Source: an uncultured Verrucomicrobiota bacterium (GTDB taxonomy: Bacteria > Verrucomicrobiota > Kiritimatiellia > CAIVKH01). From it: DNA of 64,000 nucleotides. Location: contig CALKUH010000039.1 of assembly GCA_937996795.1 (NCBI GenBank), forward strand, positions 65,727 to 129,726, read 5' to 3'. Positions 32,380 through 39,872 of the stretch are shown piece after piece. The notes beneath the pieces were generated by a model. The model was not told the DNA's origin. It was given only the letters and a program-made list of their open reading frames with translations, and searched no databases. How positions within the stretch are numbered: position 1 is the stretch's first letter; every line of letters starts with the position of its first letter. The position numbers and the translations under genes were made by a program.

Positions 32380-33354
32380 TTATTCGAGCTTGCCCAACTC
32401 CTCCGCGACAACGTCGGCGGGAATCGGGAAGTAGCCGTCCTTGACCACGACTTCCTGGCCAGCCTTGGTCAGCACGAACTTGAGGAACTCCTTGGTCAGG
32501 AGATCCATCGGCTCGCCGGGCTTCTTGTTGACGTAGACCACCAGGAAGCGCGCCAGCGGATAGTCTCCGCTGATCGCATTCTCGGGGCTCGCTTCGAACA
32601 GGGCGTCTTCCGTCTCACCGACCGGAAGCGCGCGGACGCCGGCGCTGGCGTAGCCGATGCCCGAATAGCCGAGCGCGTACAGGTCGCCTGCGATACCGAG
32701 GACGACGGAGGAGGAGCCCGGCTGTTCCTTGACCGTGGCGCGGAAGTCGCCTTTGGCGAGCGCGTGTTCCTTGAAGAACCCGTAGGTGCCGGAGGCGCTG
32801 TTGCGACCGTACAGCGAGATCGGGCGGTTCGCCCAGTCGCCGGTCAGGCCGAGCTGGCCCCAGGTCGTGATGTCGGCGCCGCCCATCTTGCGGGTGCTGG
32901 AGAAGATGCTGTCGATCTGCTGCATCGTCAGGCCCTTGATGGGATTGTCCTTGTGCGCGAACACGGCGAGCGCGTCCACGGCCACGCGGATTTCCGTCGG
33001 CTTGTAGCCGTACTTGGCTTCAAACGCGTCGATTTCCGACGACTTCATCGGGCGGCTCATCGGGCCGAGCTGCGCGGTGCCTTCGATCAGCGCGGGCGGC
33101 GCGGTCGAGGACCCTTTGCCTTCCACCTGGATGTTGACGTTCGGATAGATGGCGCGGAAGCCTTCCGTCCAGAGCGCCATCAGGTTGTTCAGCGTGTCGG
33201 AGCCGATGCTGTTGACGTTGCCGGACACGCCTTCCACCTTGCTGTAGGCCGGGATGGCTTCATCCACCTTGGCCGGGCCCGCGAGCGCGCTGCCCGCGGC
33301 GAGAATCGACGCCACCAGGGCGGCGATGTTGGATCGAATCGAAATACGGTTCAC
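32380..33354 (-). CDS. pstS: Periplasmic phosphate-binding protein PstS
   Basis: 324 residues from a GTG start (GTGA overlap with the upstream small ORF), with GAGGAG 8 bases before. Signal peptide at 1-25 (SNIAALVASILAAGSALA). Phosphate-binding elements are visible: NSIGSDTLNNLM, the loop GKGSSTAPPALIEGTAQLGPMSR and YGRNSASGTYGFFKEHAL. It captures phosphate in the periplasm and delivers it to PstC/PstA. Probably the most expressed gene of the operon, given the hairpin that follows. Confidence 0.96.
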   Translation of the reverse strand: MNRISIRSNIAALVASILAAGSALAGPAKVDEAIPAYSKVEGVSGNVNSIGSDTLNNLMALWTEGFRAIYPNVNIQVEGKGSSTAPPALIEGTAQLGPMSRPMKSSEIDAFEAKYGYKPTEIRVAVDALAVFAHKDNPIKGLTMQQIDSIFSSTRKMGGADITTWGQLGLTGDWANRPISLYGRNSASGTYGFFKEHALAKGDFRATVKEQPGSSSVVLGIAGDLYALGYSGIGYASAGVRALPVGETEDALFEASPENAISGDYPLARFLVVYVNKKPGEPMDLLTKEFLKFVLTKAGQEVVVKDGYFPIPADVVAEELGKLE

Positions 33355-33698
33355 TGCAGGTTCTCCTCGTTGATGTCGTTGTCTGCGCGGCGACCGGAAC
33401 GCCCGGCCTTCCGCTTTCCCTCAAAACACGTCTGCTCCCACACGTACTGGCTGTCGACCGGGTTGCGCCACCGGCAGAAGACGGCATCAGACTGCGGGGC
33501 GGGGGCGATGGGCCTGATCCACTCCACACGCGCCTGCGCGACATCCGCGCCGAGCAGCCGCTCAATCTGTTCCGCTTCGCATCCGACGTATTGCGCCAGC
33601 GTGGCCAGGCTGATCACTTCCGCCCGCTCCACAAACCGGCGTATCGCCGTGCGCTCATCGGTGTCGAATACCCACGCCTCCTCTTTGCGAACGATCAT
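33351..33698 (-). CDS. Small protein of unknown function inside the pho operon
   Basis: 115 residues with a strong ribosome binding site (AAGGAGG) and a 4-base overlap with pstS, so it is very likely translated. The N-terminal 60 residues could form helices (TDERTAIRRFVERAEVISLATL, EAEQIERLLGADVAQARVE) reminiscent of a small winged-helix or adaptor. Aromatic and Cys residues follow (VFCRWRNPVDSQYVWEQTCF), then a basic tail. No signal peptide or membrane helix. No family recognised; translation coupled to pstS suggests a phosphate-related role. Confidence 0.7.
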   Translation of the reverse strand: MIVRKEEAWVFDTDERTAIRRFVERAEVISLATLAQYVGCEAEQIERLLGADVAQARVEWIRPIAPAPQSDAVFCRWRNPVDSQYVWEQTCFEGKRKAGRSGRRADNDINEENLQ

Positions 33699-33731
33699 GG
33701 AACGCCTCCTTGATCCGTTGCGCGGTTGGTG

Positions 33732-33761
33732 GCCCGGACGGCCCCCTCGGGCCGCCCGGGC
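33732..33761 (-). terminator. GC-rich hairpin downstream of the porin gene
   Basis: Arms of 13 bases (33732-33744 and 33749-33761) with one mismatch (a G-U pair in the minus-strand RNA) and a 4-base loop, starting 14 bases after the porin stop. It has no U-run, so it may attenuate or protect the mRNA rather than fully terminate it. Confidence 0.5.
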
Positions 33762-33775
33762 TGAACCGTTGTGCC

Positions 33776-34909
33776 TTAGAACTTGCCGGCCACGTCGATC
33801 TGGACGCGATCGTAATCCGTCGCGTCGCCTTCGAGGCCGATTTCGCTCATGAAATAGGTCACGCTGGCTTTCAGGATCTTGTTGATCTGGTAGCCGATGT
33901 TCAGCTTGTGGCCCTTGCCGTCCGTGCCGCCGCCGATGAAGTCGGAGTCGGAGAAGGCGCCGAGCACCGCATCCGCTTCGAGTTCGCGGTAGCTGTAGCC
34001 GAAGTCAAAGGAGCCGGGATCCTTGGTCTTGCCCAGCTTGACGCCGAACTGGTAGCCGGTGTCGTTGTCGTCCGCGTCGTTGTTGACCGCGAGGTTGCCG
34101 AACAGCGACACGGGCAGGCCCGCGTTGAAGCCGACTTCCGTGATGACGTCGAGGATCTCATAGCCGCTGGCGTAGAGCAGGGGCGAGACTTCGCCGGTGG
34201 CCGGATCTTCCTCGCCGCCGGTCGTGCTGTTGCCGAAGCCGTCCTCGGCGTCCACGAGCGTGCCGAAGCCCTCGACATTCTCGTAGGTGTAGTACGCGAC
34301 CGCGCCCATGACGCTGAAGTCGTCCTGCTTCATCTTGGCGCCGAGCTGTGCGCCGTAAAGCATCGCGTCATCCGTCGTCGAGGAACGCTCATCCAGCCAG
34401 AAGCCGCCGGCATTGACGAACAGGTCGAGCCCGTCGCCGCCGAAGGAGGTCTTGAGCGCCATGCCTTCCGGGTTCAGATCGCCGTCCCACACGAGATCGC
34501 CGACCGTCGCAAAGGGCATGTACATTTTGCCGCCGATGAAGCTCACGCCTTCCAGCGTGGACGGATGCCAGTCGATGTAGGCCAGGTCAATGAACACATC
34601 CTTGCGGCTGAAGCCGCCATCGAGCGACTGGTTGCTGGAGACCGGATCGCCTTCCTCGCTGCTGGAAAGCCCGAAGCCGAGTGTCACTTCCTCGCTCGGT
34701 GTGCCGGTCATGTTCACGCGGGCGCGAACGCGCTGACGGTTGCGCTCCTCGGAGCCTTCCTTGTCGATGTACTCATGGCGGAAGCGGAGATCGCCCCCGA
34801 GTTTGAGTTTGTCCGCCCACGACGACGGAGCCTTGGTTTCCTGGGCGGTCGCCGACACCAAGCCCGTGATTGTGCCGGCCATGACGGCCAGCATGACTGC
34901 TTTCTTCAT
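33776..34909 (-). CDS. Putative outer-membrane porin of the phosphate regulon
   Basis: 377 residues from the ATG preceded by AGGAGGCAGA. Signal peptide at 1-23 (AVMLAVMAGTITGLVSATAQE). The rest is beta-strand-rich with Asp/Glu/Gly loops: LKLGGDLRFRHEYIDKEG, RQRVRARVNMTG, DVFIDLAYIDWHPS, DLFVNAGGFWLDE and FDFGYSYRELEAD. It ends YDRVQIDVAGKF, with a terminal Phe as in outer-membrane barrels. The pattern suits the putative-porin families known from Bacteroidota and Verrucomicrobiota. Its place between phoB and pstS implies passage of phosphate or other anions, by analogy with PhoE and OprP, but selectivity is inferred. Confidence 0.85.
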   Translation of the reverse strand: MKKAVMLAVMAGTITGLVSATAQETKAPSSWADKLKLGGDLRFRHEYIDKEGSEERNRQRVRARVNMTGTPSEEVTLGFGLSSSEEGDPVSSNQSLDGGFSRKDVFIDLAYIDWHPSTLEGVSFIGGKMYMPFATVGDLVWDGDLNPEGMALKTSFGGDGLDLFVNAGGFWLDERSSTTDDAMLYGAQLGAKMKQDDFSVMGAVAYYTYENVEGFGTLVDAEDGFGNSTTGGEEDPATGEVSPLLYASGYEILDVITEVGFNAGLPVSLFGNLAVNNDADDNDTGYQFGVKLGKTKDPGSFDFGYSYRELEADAVLGAFSDSDFIGGGTDGKGHKLNIGYQINKILKASVTYFMSEIGLEGDATDYDRVQIDVAGKF

Positions 34910-35005
34910 TCTGCCTCCTGGGTATTCCTTGTGGTCTTGCGTCCGTCCTCCCCATGCCCTTGTGGTCGCGGGTTGTTTCGGACGCGCGCACCGTCGGCGA
35001 GGGGT

Positions 35006-35032
35006 GTTAGCGGTTAGTGAGGATGCCGCTAG
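35006..35032 (-). promoter_or_regulatory. Weak candidate Pho box before the porin/pst genes
   Basis: GTTAG (35006-35010), GTGAG (35017-35021) and GCTAG (35028-35032) lie at exact 11-base steps, in the same order and a similar form to the boxes before phoB. The match is short and could be chance. Confidence 0.25.
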
Positions 35033-35043
35033 AAGTCGAAAAG

Positions 35044-35730
35044 CTATTCCTTGAACCGGTAGCCCACGCCGCGCACGGTTTCGATGTAGTCGCCCGCCGC
35101 GCCGAGTTTGCGCCGCAAGCCCACGATTTGCACATCGACCGAGCGGTCGGTGACGGCGTAGTCCTCGCCGCGCACGGCATCCACGATCTGCTGGCGCGTA
35201 TAGACCCAGCCCGGGCGGCGCGAGAGGAATTGCAGCACGCGGAATTCGGTGTAGGTGAGGTCCACCCGTTTGCCCTTGAGCATCACCTCGTGGCGACCGG
35301 GATGAATCACCAGGTCGTGCGCGGTGATCGGCGACGCATCGTCCGCCGAATCGCGCGCCTTGCGCCGCGAGATGTTGCGGATGCGCGCAACGAGCACCTT
35401 CGGGCTGAAAGGCTTGATGATGTAATCGTCCGCGCCCACCTCGAGGCCGGTCACGATGTCGGTCTCCTCGCCCTTCGCGGTCACCATGACGATCGGAATC
35501 TGCTGCGTGCGAGGATCGTTCCGCAAATTGCGGCACACCTGCAGCCCGTCAATGCCCGGCAACATGAGGTCGAGCAGGATCAGGTCCGGCGTCGCCTTGA
35601 CGGCCGCATCGACGGCGTTCTCGCCCGACCCGATGGCGGTGACGGCGTAGCCTTCCTTGCCGAGGTGGAACGAAACGAGTTCCTGGATGTCTTCCTCGTC
35701 CTCAATCAACAGAATGCGTTTCTTGGCCAT
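35044..35730 (-). CDS. phoB: PhoB-type response regulator
   Basis: 228 residues. The receiver domain (about 1-120) has the acidic pocket IEDEED, the phosphorylation site in LILLDLMLPGIDG, and VTAKGEETD plus IIKPFSP with the conserved Lys. A winged-helix DNA-binding domain follows (about 135-228), including KRVDLTYTEFRVLQFLSRRPG and RSVDVQIVGLRRKLG. It would activate phosphate-starvation genes when phosphorylated. No PhoR-type kinase is adjacent. Three 11-base-spaced repeats lie upstream of its start, fitting autoregulation. Confidence 0.93.
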   Translation of the reverse strand: MAKKRILLIEDEEDIQELVSFHLGKEGYAVTAIGSGENAVDAAVKATPDLILLDLMLPGIDGLQVCRNLRNDPRTQQIPIVMVTAKGEETDIVTGLEVGADDYIIKPFSPKVLVARIRNISRRKARDSADDASPITAHDLVIHPGRHEVMLKGKRVDLTYTEFRVLQFLSRRPGWVYTRQQIVDAVRGEDYAVTDRSVDVQIVGLRRKLGAAGDYIETVRGVGYRFKE

Positions 35731-35773
35731 ACGAGTTCCTTTCCCCCACACGGCGTTGACGTTCGTTGGGGAA

Positions 35774-35802
35774 GATTAGGAAATGATTAGGGTATGGCTA
35801 GG
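35774..35802 (-). promoter_or_regulatory. Candidate Pho box: three direct repeats at 11-base spacing
   Basis: GATTAGG (35774-35780), GATTAGG (35785-35791) and GGCTAGG (35796-35802), given on the plus strand; on the minus strand CCTAGCC, CCTAATC, CCTAATC. PhoB-family regulators bind direct repeats spaced 11 bases apart. The array ends 43 bases before the phoB start and runs into the photolyase stop codon. Confidence 0.5.
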
Positions 35803-37240
35803 CTTTTGATTGGGGCGGGGGCAAGCGTTTGATGTGATCATATGCCGAGAGGGCGGCGTCCCGTGCCTGGGCGTGGTCTACGAGGGGGCGCGGATAGGTG
35901 TCACCGGGCCGCACCCCGGCCGCGGCGAGCGCCGTTGGCGGGGCTTCGAACACGCGGTGCGCCCAGCGCGCGTCGACGGCGCCCAACTCGGGCACCCAGC
36001 GTTTCACGTAGGCGGCGTCAGGGTCGAACTTCTCGCCCTGTAGCATCGGGTTGAAAATGCGGAAATACGGCGCGGCGTCGGCCCCGCAGCCCGCCGTCCA
36101 CTGCCAGCCGAGCGTATTGTTGGCAAGGTTCGCGTCCACGAGCGTGTCCCAGAACCAGGCCGCGCCCGCCTGCCAGGGGATGAGCAGGTCTTTTACAAGG
36201 AAAGACGCGACGATCATGCGCACGCGGTTGTGCATCCAGCCCGTGTGCCACAGCTCCCGCATACCGGCGTCGACGATGGGGTAGCCGGTGCGTCCCCGCT
36301 GCCATGCGGCCAGTTCCACCGGGCGATCCGCCCATGGGAACGATTCAAACTCGGGGCGTAGCGGGGCCTCGGTGGTGTGGGGGAAGTGGTAGAGCAAATG
36401 GTGCGCGAATTCGCGCCAGATGAGCTGGCGCAAATAGGGTTTAGCGGCGCCTCCGCGATGCGCGTTGCGGACGGCCCACCAGATGTCGCGCGGGCTGATC
36501 TCGCCGAAATGCAGGTGAGGGGAGAGGCGTGACGTGCCCTCGTGATCCGGGCGGTCGCGGTCCCCCTTGTAGGCCGCGGCGCGCGCTGCGAATTCCTCCA
36601 GTCGCTCCTGCGCACCTGCTTCGCCGGGCGTCCACTCGGCCGCCATGCCGGTGTACCACGGGATGTGGGGCAACAGGTTCAGATCCTTCAACTCCACGGA
36701 GGGGAGGCGGCGTGCGGAGGGCCATTTTGTTGGAGTCCGGCGGGGCGTCGATGGATCGCCAACCGTCTGGCACGCGCGATAAAATGGCGTGAACACCTGA
36801 TAGGGACGGCCCTGCTGCGTTTGAACGGTCCACGGTTCATGCAGGAGCGCGGCATTAAACGATCGCGCTTCCACGCCGTCTTCGCGGAGGGCCGCCTTGA
36901 TGGTCTTGTCGCGTGCGATCACCGCCGGTTCATACAGGCGGTTCCAGAACACCGCCGTCGCGCCCGTTTCCTTCACGAGCGCGCGCAGGGCAGGGAGGGA
37001 CGGGCCGTGGCGGAGGATCAACTCACGACCGTGCGCCCGCACATCACGCTGCAATGCGGTGAGGCTGTGGTGCAGCCACCAGCGCGAGGCCGCGCCAGGG
37101 GCCCATGGCGCCTCCTCATCAGGCGCCCAGATGAAGCAGGGATACACCGGGCCCTCGCGCTCAAGCGCGGCGAGCAGCGCGTCGTTGTCGCGAAGCCGCA
37201 GGTCGCGCCGCATCCAGACGATCGTGCCGCCGCTGCTCAT
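35798..37240 (-). CDS. phr: Deoxyribodipyrimidine photolyase
   Basis: 480 residues. The N-terminal antenna-binding Rossmann domain (TIVWMRRDLRLRDNDALLAAL) and the helical FAD domain are both complete. FAD-binding and DNA-contact motifs include GTSRLSPHLHFGEISPR, LIWREFAHHLLYHFP, GYPIVDAGMRELWHTGWMHNRVRM and ANNTLGWQWTAGCGADAAPYFRIFNP. It repairs UV-made pyrimidine dimers with blue light. ATGA overlap with the SRPBCC gene upstream. The class I CPD type is likely; related 6-4 enzymes cannot be fully excluded. Confidence 0.95.
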   Translation of the reverse strand: MSSGGTIVWMRRDLRLRDNDALLAALEREGPVYPCFIWAPDEEAPWAPGAASRWWLHHSLTALQRDVRAHGRELILRHGPSLPALRALVKETGATAVFWNRLYEPAVIARDKTIKAALREDGVEARSFNAALLHEPWTVQTQQGRPYQVFTPFYRACQTVGDPSTPRRTPTKWPSARRLPSVELKDLNLLPHIPWYTGMAAEWTPGEAGAQERLEEFAARAAAYKGDRDRPDHEGTSRLSPHLHFGEISPRDIWWAVRNAHRGGAAKPYLRQLIWREFAHHLLYHFPHTTEAPLRPEFESFPWADRPVELAAWQRGRTGYPIVDAGMRELWHTGWMHNRVRMIVASFLVKDLLIPWQAGAAWFWDTLVDANLANNTLGWQWTAGCGADAAPYFRIFNPMLQGEKFDPDAAYVKRWVPELGAVDARWAHRVFEAPPTALAAAGVRPGDTYPRPLVDHAQARDAALSAYDHIKRLPPPQSKA

Positions 37241-37710
37241 GTCGCGTACACCCGGCGTGAGGCGCGTTGGATCAGCACCTCGTGCACGGTGCGATGGCGT
37301 TTGAGAAACGTGAGCCAAAGCGCGAGGCGAACACACGGTCCGAGCAGCGCGTTCACCACGCGGCCACCGTGCAGTTCAAATTGGATGGAATCTTCCATGC
37401 GGCAGGCCGACTCGGTCAGCGGCGTGAACCGGTGGGTATGAATCCACATCTTGAACGGCCCGCGCAACTGGATGTCGCGGAATTGACGCCCCGGCAGGTA
37501 GGCCTCATGCAGGGCCTCCCAGCGCACGCGGCGGAGACCCAGGTTGAGTTCGATCACAGCCAGCGCGCCGTCGCGAATGCCCTCATGCTGCAGGACGCGG
37601 GCGGGCGGGAAGGCGGGAAGCAGCGCGGCGATGGCCTCCGGCTGTTCATGCCAGGCAAAAACCGTTTCAGCCGCGAAGGGGAGCGAGGATTGGATCGTGA
37701 TGCGATGCAT
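37237..37710 (-). CDS. SRPBCC-family (START-like) protein
   Basis: 157 residues. It starts MHRITIQSSLPFAAETVFAWHEQPEAI, the usual strand-helix opening of SRPBCC ligand-binding proteins, and continues with LGLRRVRWEALHEAYLPGRQFRDIQLRGPF and HTHRFTPL. Proteins of this subfamily are found beside photolyase genes in many bacteria and are thought to bind a hydrophobic molecule; function is unproven. It lies 2 bases after the SDR gene and overlaps photolyase by 4 bases, so the three form one operon. Confidence 0.85.
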   Translation of the reverse strand: MHRITIQSSLPFAAETVFAWHEQPEAIAALLPAFPPARVLQHEGIRDGALAVIELNLGLRRVRWEALHEAYLPGRQFRDIQLRGPFKMWIHTHRFTPLTESACRMEDSIQFELHGGRVVNALLGPCVRLALWLTFLKRHRTVHEVLIQRASRRVYAT

Positions 37711-37712
37711 GG

Positions 37713-38438
37713 TTACCTCCCGCGGACGGTGGCCAGTCCGCCGTCCACACCGATGACCTGTCCCGTCACCCAGTCCTGGGCCGGGTCCAGCAGCCAGGCG
37801 AGCGCCGAGGCGACGTGGCCGGGTGTGCCGATGCGGCCCAGCGGATGCATCGCACGCGAGGCCTTGAGCGCCAGTTCATTGCTCGTGATGCGCGCCGAGA
37901 GCGGGGTGTCCACGAGGCCCGGCGCGACCGCGTTGAAGCGGATGTTGCGCGGCGCGTAGGTGGCGGCGGCCGAACGCACGAGGCCCTCGACGCCGGCCTT
38001 GGCTGCCGCGATCGCCTCATGATTGGGAAGCCCGACGCGCGCGGCGCACGTGGAGACGAGAGCGACCGAACCACCGGTTGCGTTCATGGCCCGCGCGGCG
38101 GCACGGGTGACGAAAAACGCCGCGGATAGATTTAACTGGAGGGTGTCCTGCCACTCGGCATCCGTCGTTTGGTGCGCGGGTTTCAGCAGGATGCTGCCTA
38201 CGCAAAGCGCGACGGCATCGATCCGTCCGAGTCGGGACAGCGCTTCCGCAAACACGCGATCCACCTCGGCGCTGGCCGTTACATCCCCGGCGGAGTGGGG
38301 CAGGCCGAGGGAGTCCGCGAATCCGGCCAGTCGAGCGGCGTTGCGGGCGGAAACGAAAAGCGAGTGACCGGCCGCGGAGAGCCGGCGGGTCAACTCGCCG
38401 CCGATGCCGCCCGTTGCGCCAATGATCAGTGCATTCAT
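37713..38438 (-). CDS. SDR-family protein with the catalytic Tyr replaced
   Basis: 241 residues. The cofactor motif LIIGATGGIGGEL and the NAG-like region LCVGSILLK mark a classical short-chain dehydrogenase, and Ser129 is present in ALVSTCAARVG. At the position of the YxxxK tyrosine the sequence reads NHEAIAAAK, with Ile143 and Lys147. I recall the same NHEAIAAAK segment in SDR proteins of other photolyase-linked operons, so this is a subfamily trait rather than a random mutation. Ordinary carbonyl reduction is therefore doubtful. First gene of the SDR-SRPBCC-photolyase operon. Confidence 0.88.
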   Translation of the reverse strand: MNALIIGATGGIGGELTRRLSAAGHSLFVSARNAARLAGFADSLGLPHSAGDVTASAEVDRVFAEALSRLGRIDAVALCVGSILLKPAHQTTDAEWQDTLQLNLSAAFFVTRAAARAMNATGGSVALVSTCAARVGLPNHEAIAAAKAGVEGLVRSAAATYAPRNIRFNAVAPGLVDTPLSARITSNELALKASRAMHPLGRIGTPGHVASALAWLLDPAQDWVTGQVIGVDGGLATVRGR

Positions 38439-38452
38439 GTCCAGATTCCGTA

Positions 38453-38480
38453 TTTACATCGCATGACCCGCACCGATACT
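38453..38480 (+). promoter_or_regulatory. Candidate promoter of the anion transporter (TTTACA-16-GATACT)
   Basis: -35 TTTACA (38453-38458) and -10 GATACT (38475-38480), 16 bases apart. The -10 box ends 8 bases before the GTG start codon, which has no Shine-Dalgarno sequence. Confidence 0.45.
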
Positions 38481-38488
38481 TCCGCCTT

Positions 38489-39718
38489 GTGCCGGACTTC
38501 CTTACACCTGCGCTGGTTATCTTCCTGCTGACGTATCTGGGCGTCGCCTTGGGCGGGGTGCCGGGCCTGGTCATTGACCGCACGGGCATCGCGCTGCTCG
38601 GCGCGGTCGCGATGATCGCGTTTGGCGTGCTGGATACGAGCCACGCGGCTGCCGCGGTGGACGTGCCCACGATCCTGCTGCTCTTCGGGTTGATGGTGTT
38701 GTCGTCGCAATTCCGGCTGGGCGGATTCTACACCCATGTCGCGCTCGCGCTCACGAAGGCGATGGACCGTCCGCGCCGCTTCCTCTGGATGAGCATGCTG
38801 GTCAGCGCATTGCTTTCGGCGGTGCTGGCAAACGACATCGTCTGCCTGGCCTTCACGCCGGTGCTCGCGTGGGCGCTGGGCCGGCGCCGCATGAATCCCC
38901 TGCCGTACCTGCTGGGCCTCGCCATTTCCAGCAACATCGGGTCCGCGGCGACGATCATCGGCAACCCACAGAACATGTTGCTGGGGCAGGTCGGCCGGTT
39001 GGACTTCGGATCGTTTTTCCTGTGGTGCGTGGCGCCCAGCGCGCTTTCGCTCGCTGCGGCCTATGGCATCCTCTGCGCGCTGTACCGGGGCCGCTGGCAG
39101 CGGGCGGATACGGCCCCGGCGGAGCACGGCGAGTGGCCGGACTACGACTCCGCGCAAAGCCGGAAGGGACTGGCCGTCACCGTCCTGTTGGTGGCCGCTT
39201 TCTTCACGCCCGTACCGCGCGAACTTTCCGCGCTCGTCGCGGCGGGCGTGTTGTTGTGCAGCCGGAAGATGGCCACGCGCTCGCTGATGGGATTGGTGGA
39301 CTGGCATTTGATCGCGCTGTTCTGCGGGTTGTTCGTGGTGGTGCGCGGATTCGAGGACAGCGGCTGGCCGGCGTGGTTGGTGGAGCAGACCCGCGCCGCT
39401 GGGTTCCGGCTTGATGAACCGTTTGCGCTCGCCGGCGTCGCCGTCGTGCTGAGCAACGTGGTCAGCAACGTGCCCGCGGTGATGCTGTTGATCAAATTCC
39501 TGCCCGTCGGCGACCCCGGGCCGTGGTACGTCCTCGCGCTCGCCAGTACCTTCGCCGGCAACCTGATCACCATCGGCAGCATCGCCAACCTCATCGTGAT
39601 TGAGCAGGCGAAGCAGGCCGGCATCTCGATCACCTTCCGCGAACACGCCCGCGCCGGCATCCCCGTCACCCTCGCCTCCCTCGCGATCCTCGCCGGTTGG
39701 ATCGCCCTGATGCCGTAA
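38489..39718 (+). CDS. ArsB/NhaD/SLC13-type anion or ion transporter
   Basis: 409 residues from the GTG 8 bases after a -10 box; the longer open frame reaches into the opposite SDR gene. About eleven membrane helices are visible. Hallmark segments are VLANDIVCLAFTPVLAWAL and SNIGSAATIIGNPQNMLLG in the first half, and VVLSNVVSNVPAVMLLIKFLP and AGNLITIGSIANLIVIEQAK in the second, the two inverted GNP/GS signature hairpins of the ion-transporter superfamily. Substrate (arsenite, sodium/proton, dicarboxylate or sulfate) cannot be set. Divergent from the photolyase operon. Confidence 0.88.
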   Translation: MPDFLTPALVIFLLTYLGVALGGVPGLVIDRTGIALLGAVAMIAFGVLDTSHAAAAVDVPTILLLFGLMVLSSQFRLGGFYTHVALALTKAMDRPRRFLWMSMLVSALLSAVLANDIVCLAFTPVLAWALGRRRMNPLPYLLGLAISSNIGSAATIIGNPQNMLLGQVGRLDFGSFFLWCVAPSALSLAAAYGILCALYRGRWQRADTAPAEHGEWPDYDSAQSRKGLAVTVLLVAAFFTPVPRELSALVAAGVLLCSRKMATRSLMGLVDWHLIALFCGLFVVVRGFEDSGWPAWLVEQTRAAGFRLDEPFALAGVAVVLSNVVSNVPAVMLLIKFLPVGDPGPWYVLALASTFAGNLITIGSIANLIVIEQAKQAGISITFREHARAGIPVTLASLAILAGWIALMP

Positions 39719-39764
39719 CGCCCTCACACGCCCCCCCTCGGCGTCTCGCACCCTCGCCGAATTG

Positions 39765-39796
39765 ATGCACTTATGCGCATATGCGCATAAATGCAT
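39765..39796. promoter_or_regulatory. Near-perfect 32-base palindrome between convergent genes
   Basis: The central 20 bases (39771-39790, TTATGCGCAT and its complement) form a perfect palindrome. The arms extend for 6 further bases on each side with one mismatch, so 15 of 16 pairs match. It contains ATGCGCAT twice. It lies 47 bases after the transporter stop and 77 bases from the converging gene end. It could be a protein-binding site, a cruciform or a two-way terminator. Confidence 0.7.
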
Positions 39797-39872
39797 TCTT
39801 GAACATCGAGTCGGTCAAGGTGTGACGGTGTGGCGGGGGGAATGCGGGACGGCGGCGGCTCGGGACTGAGGG

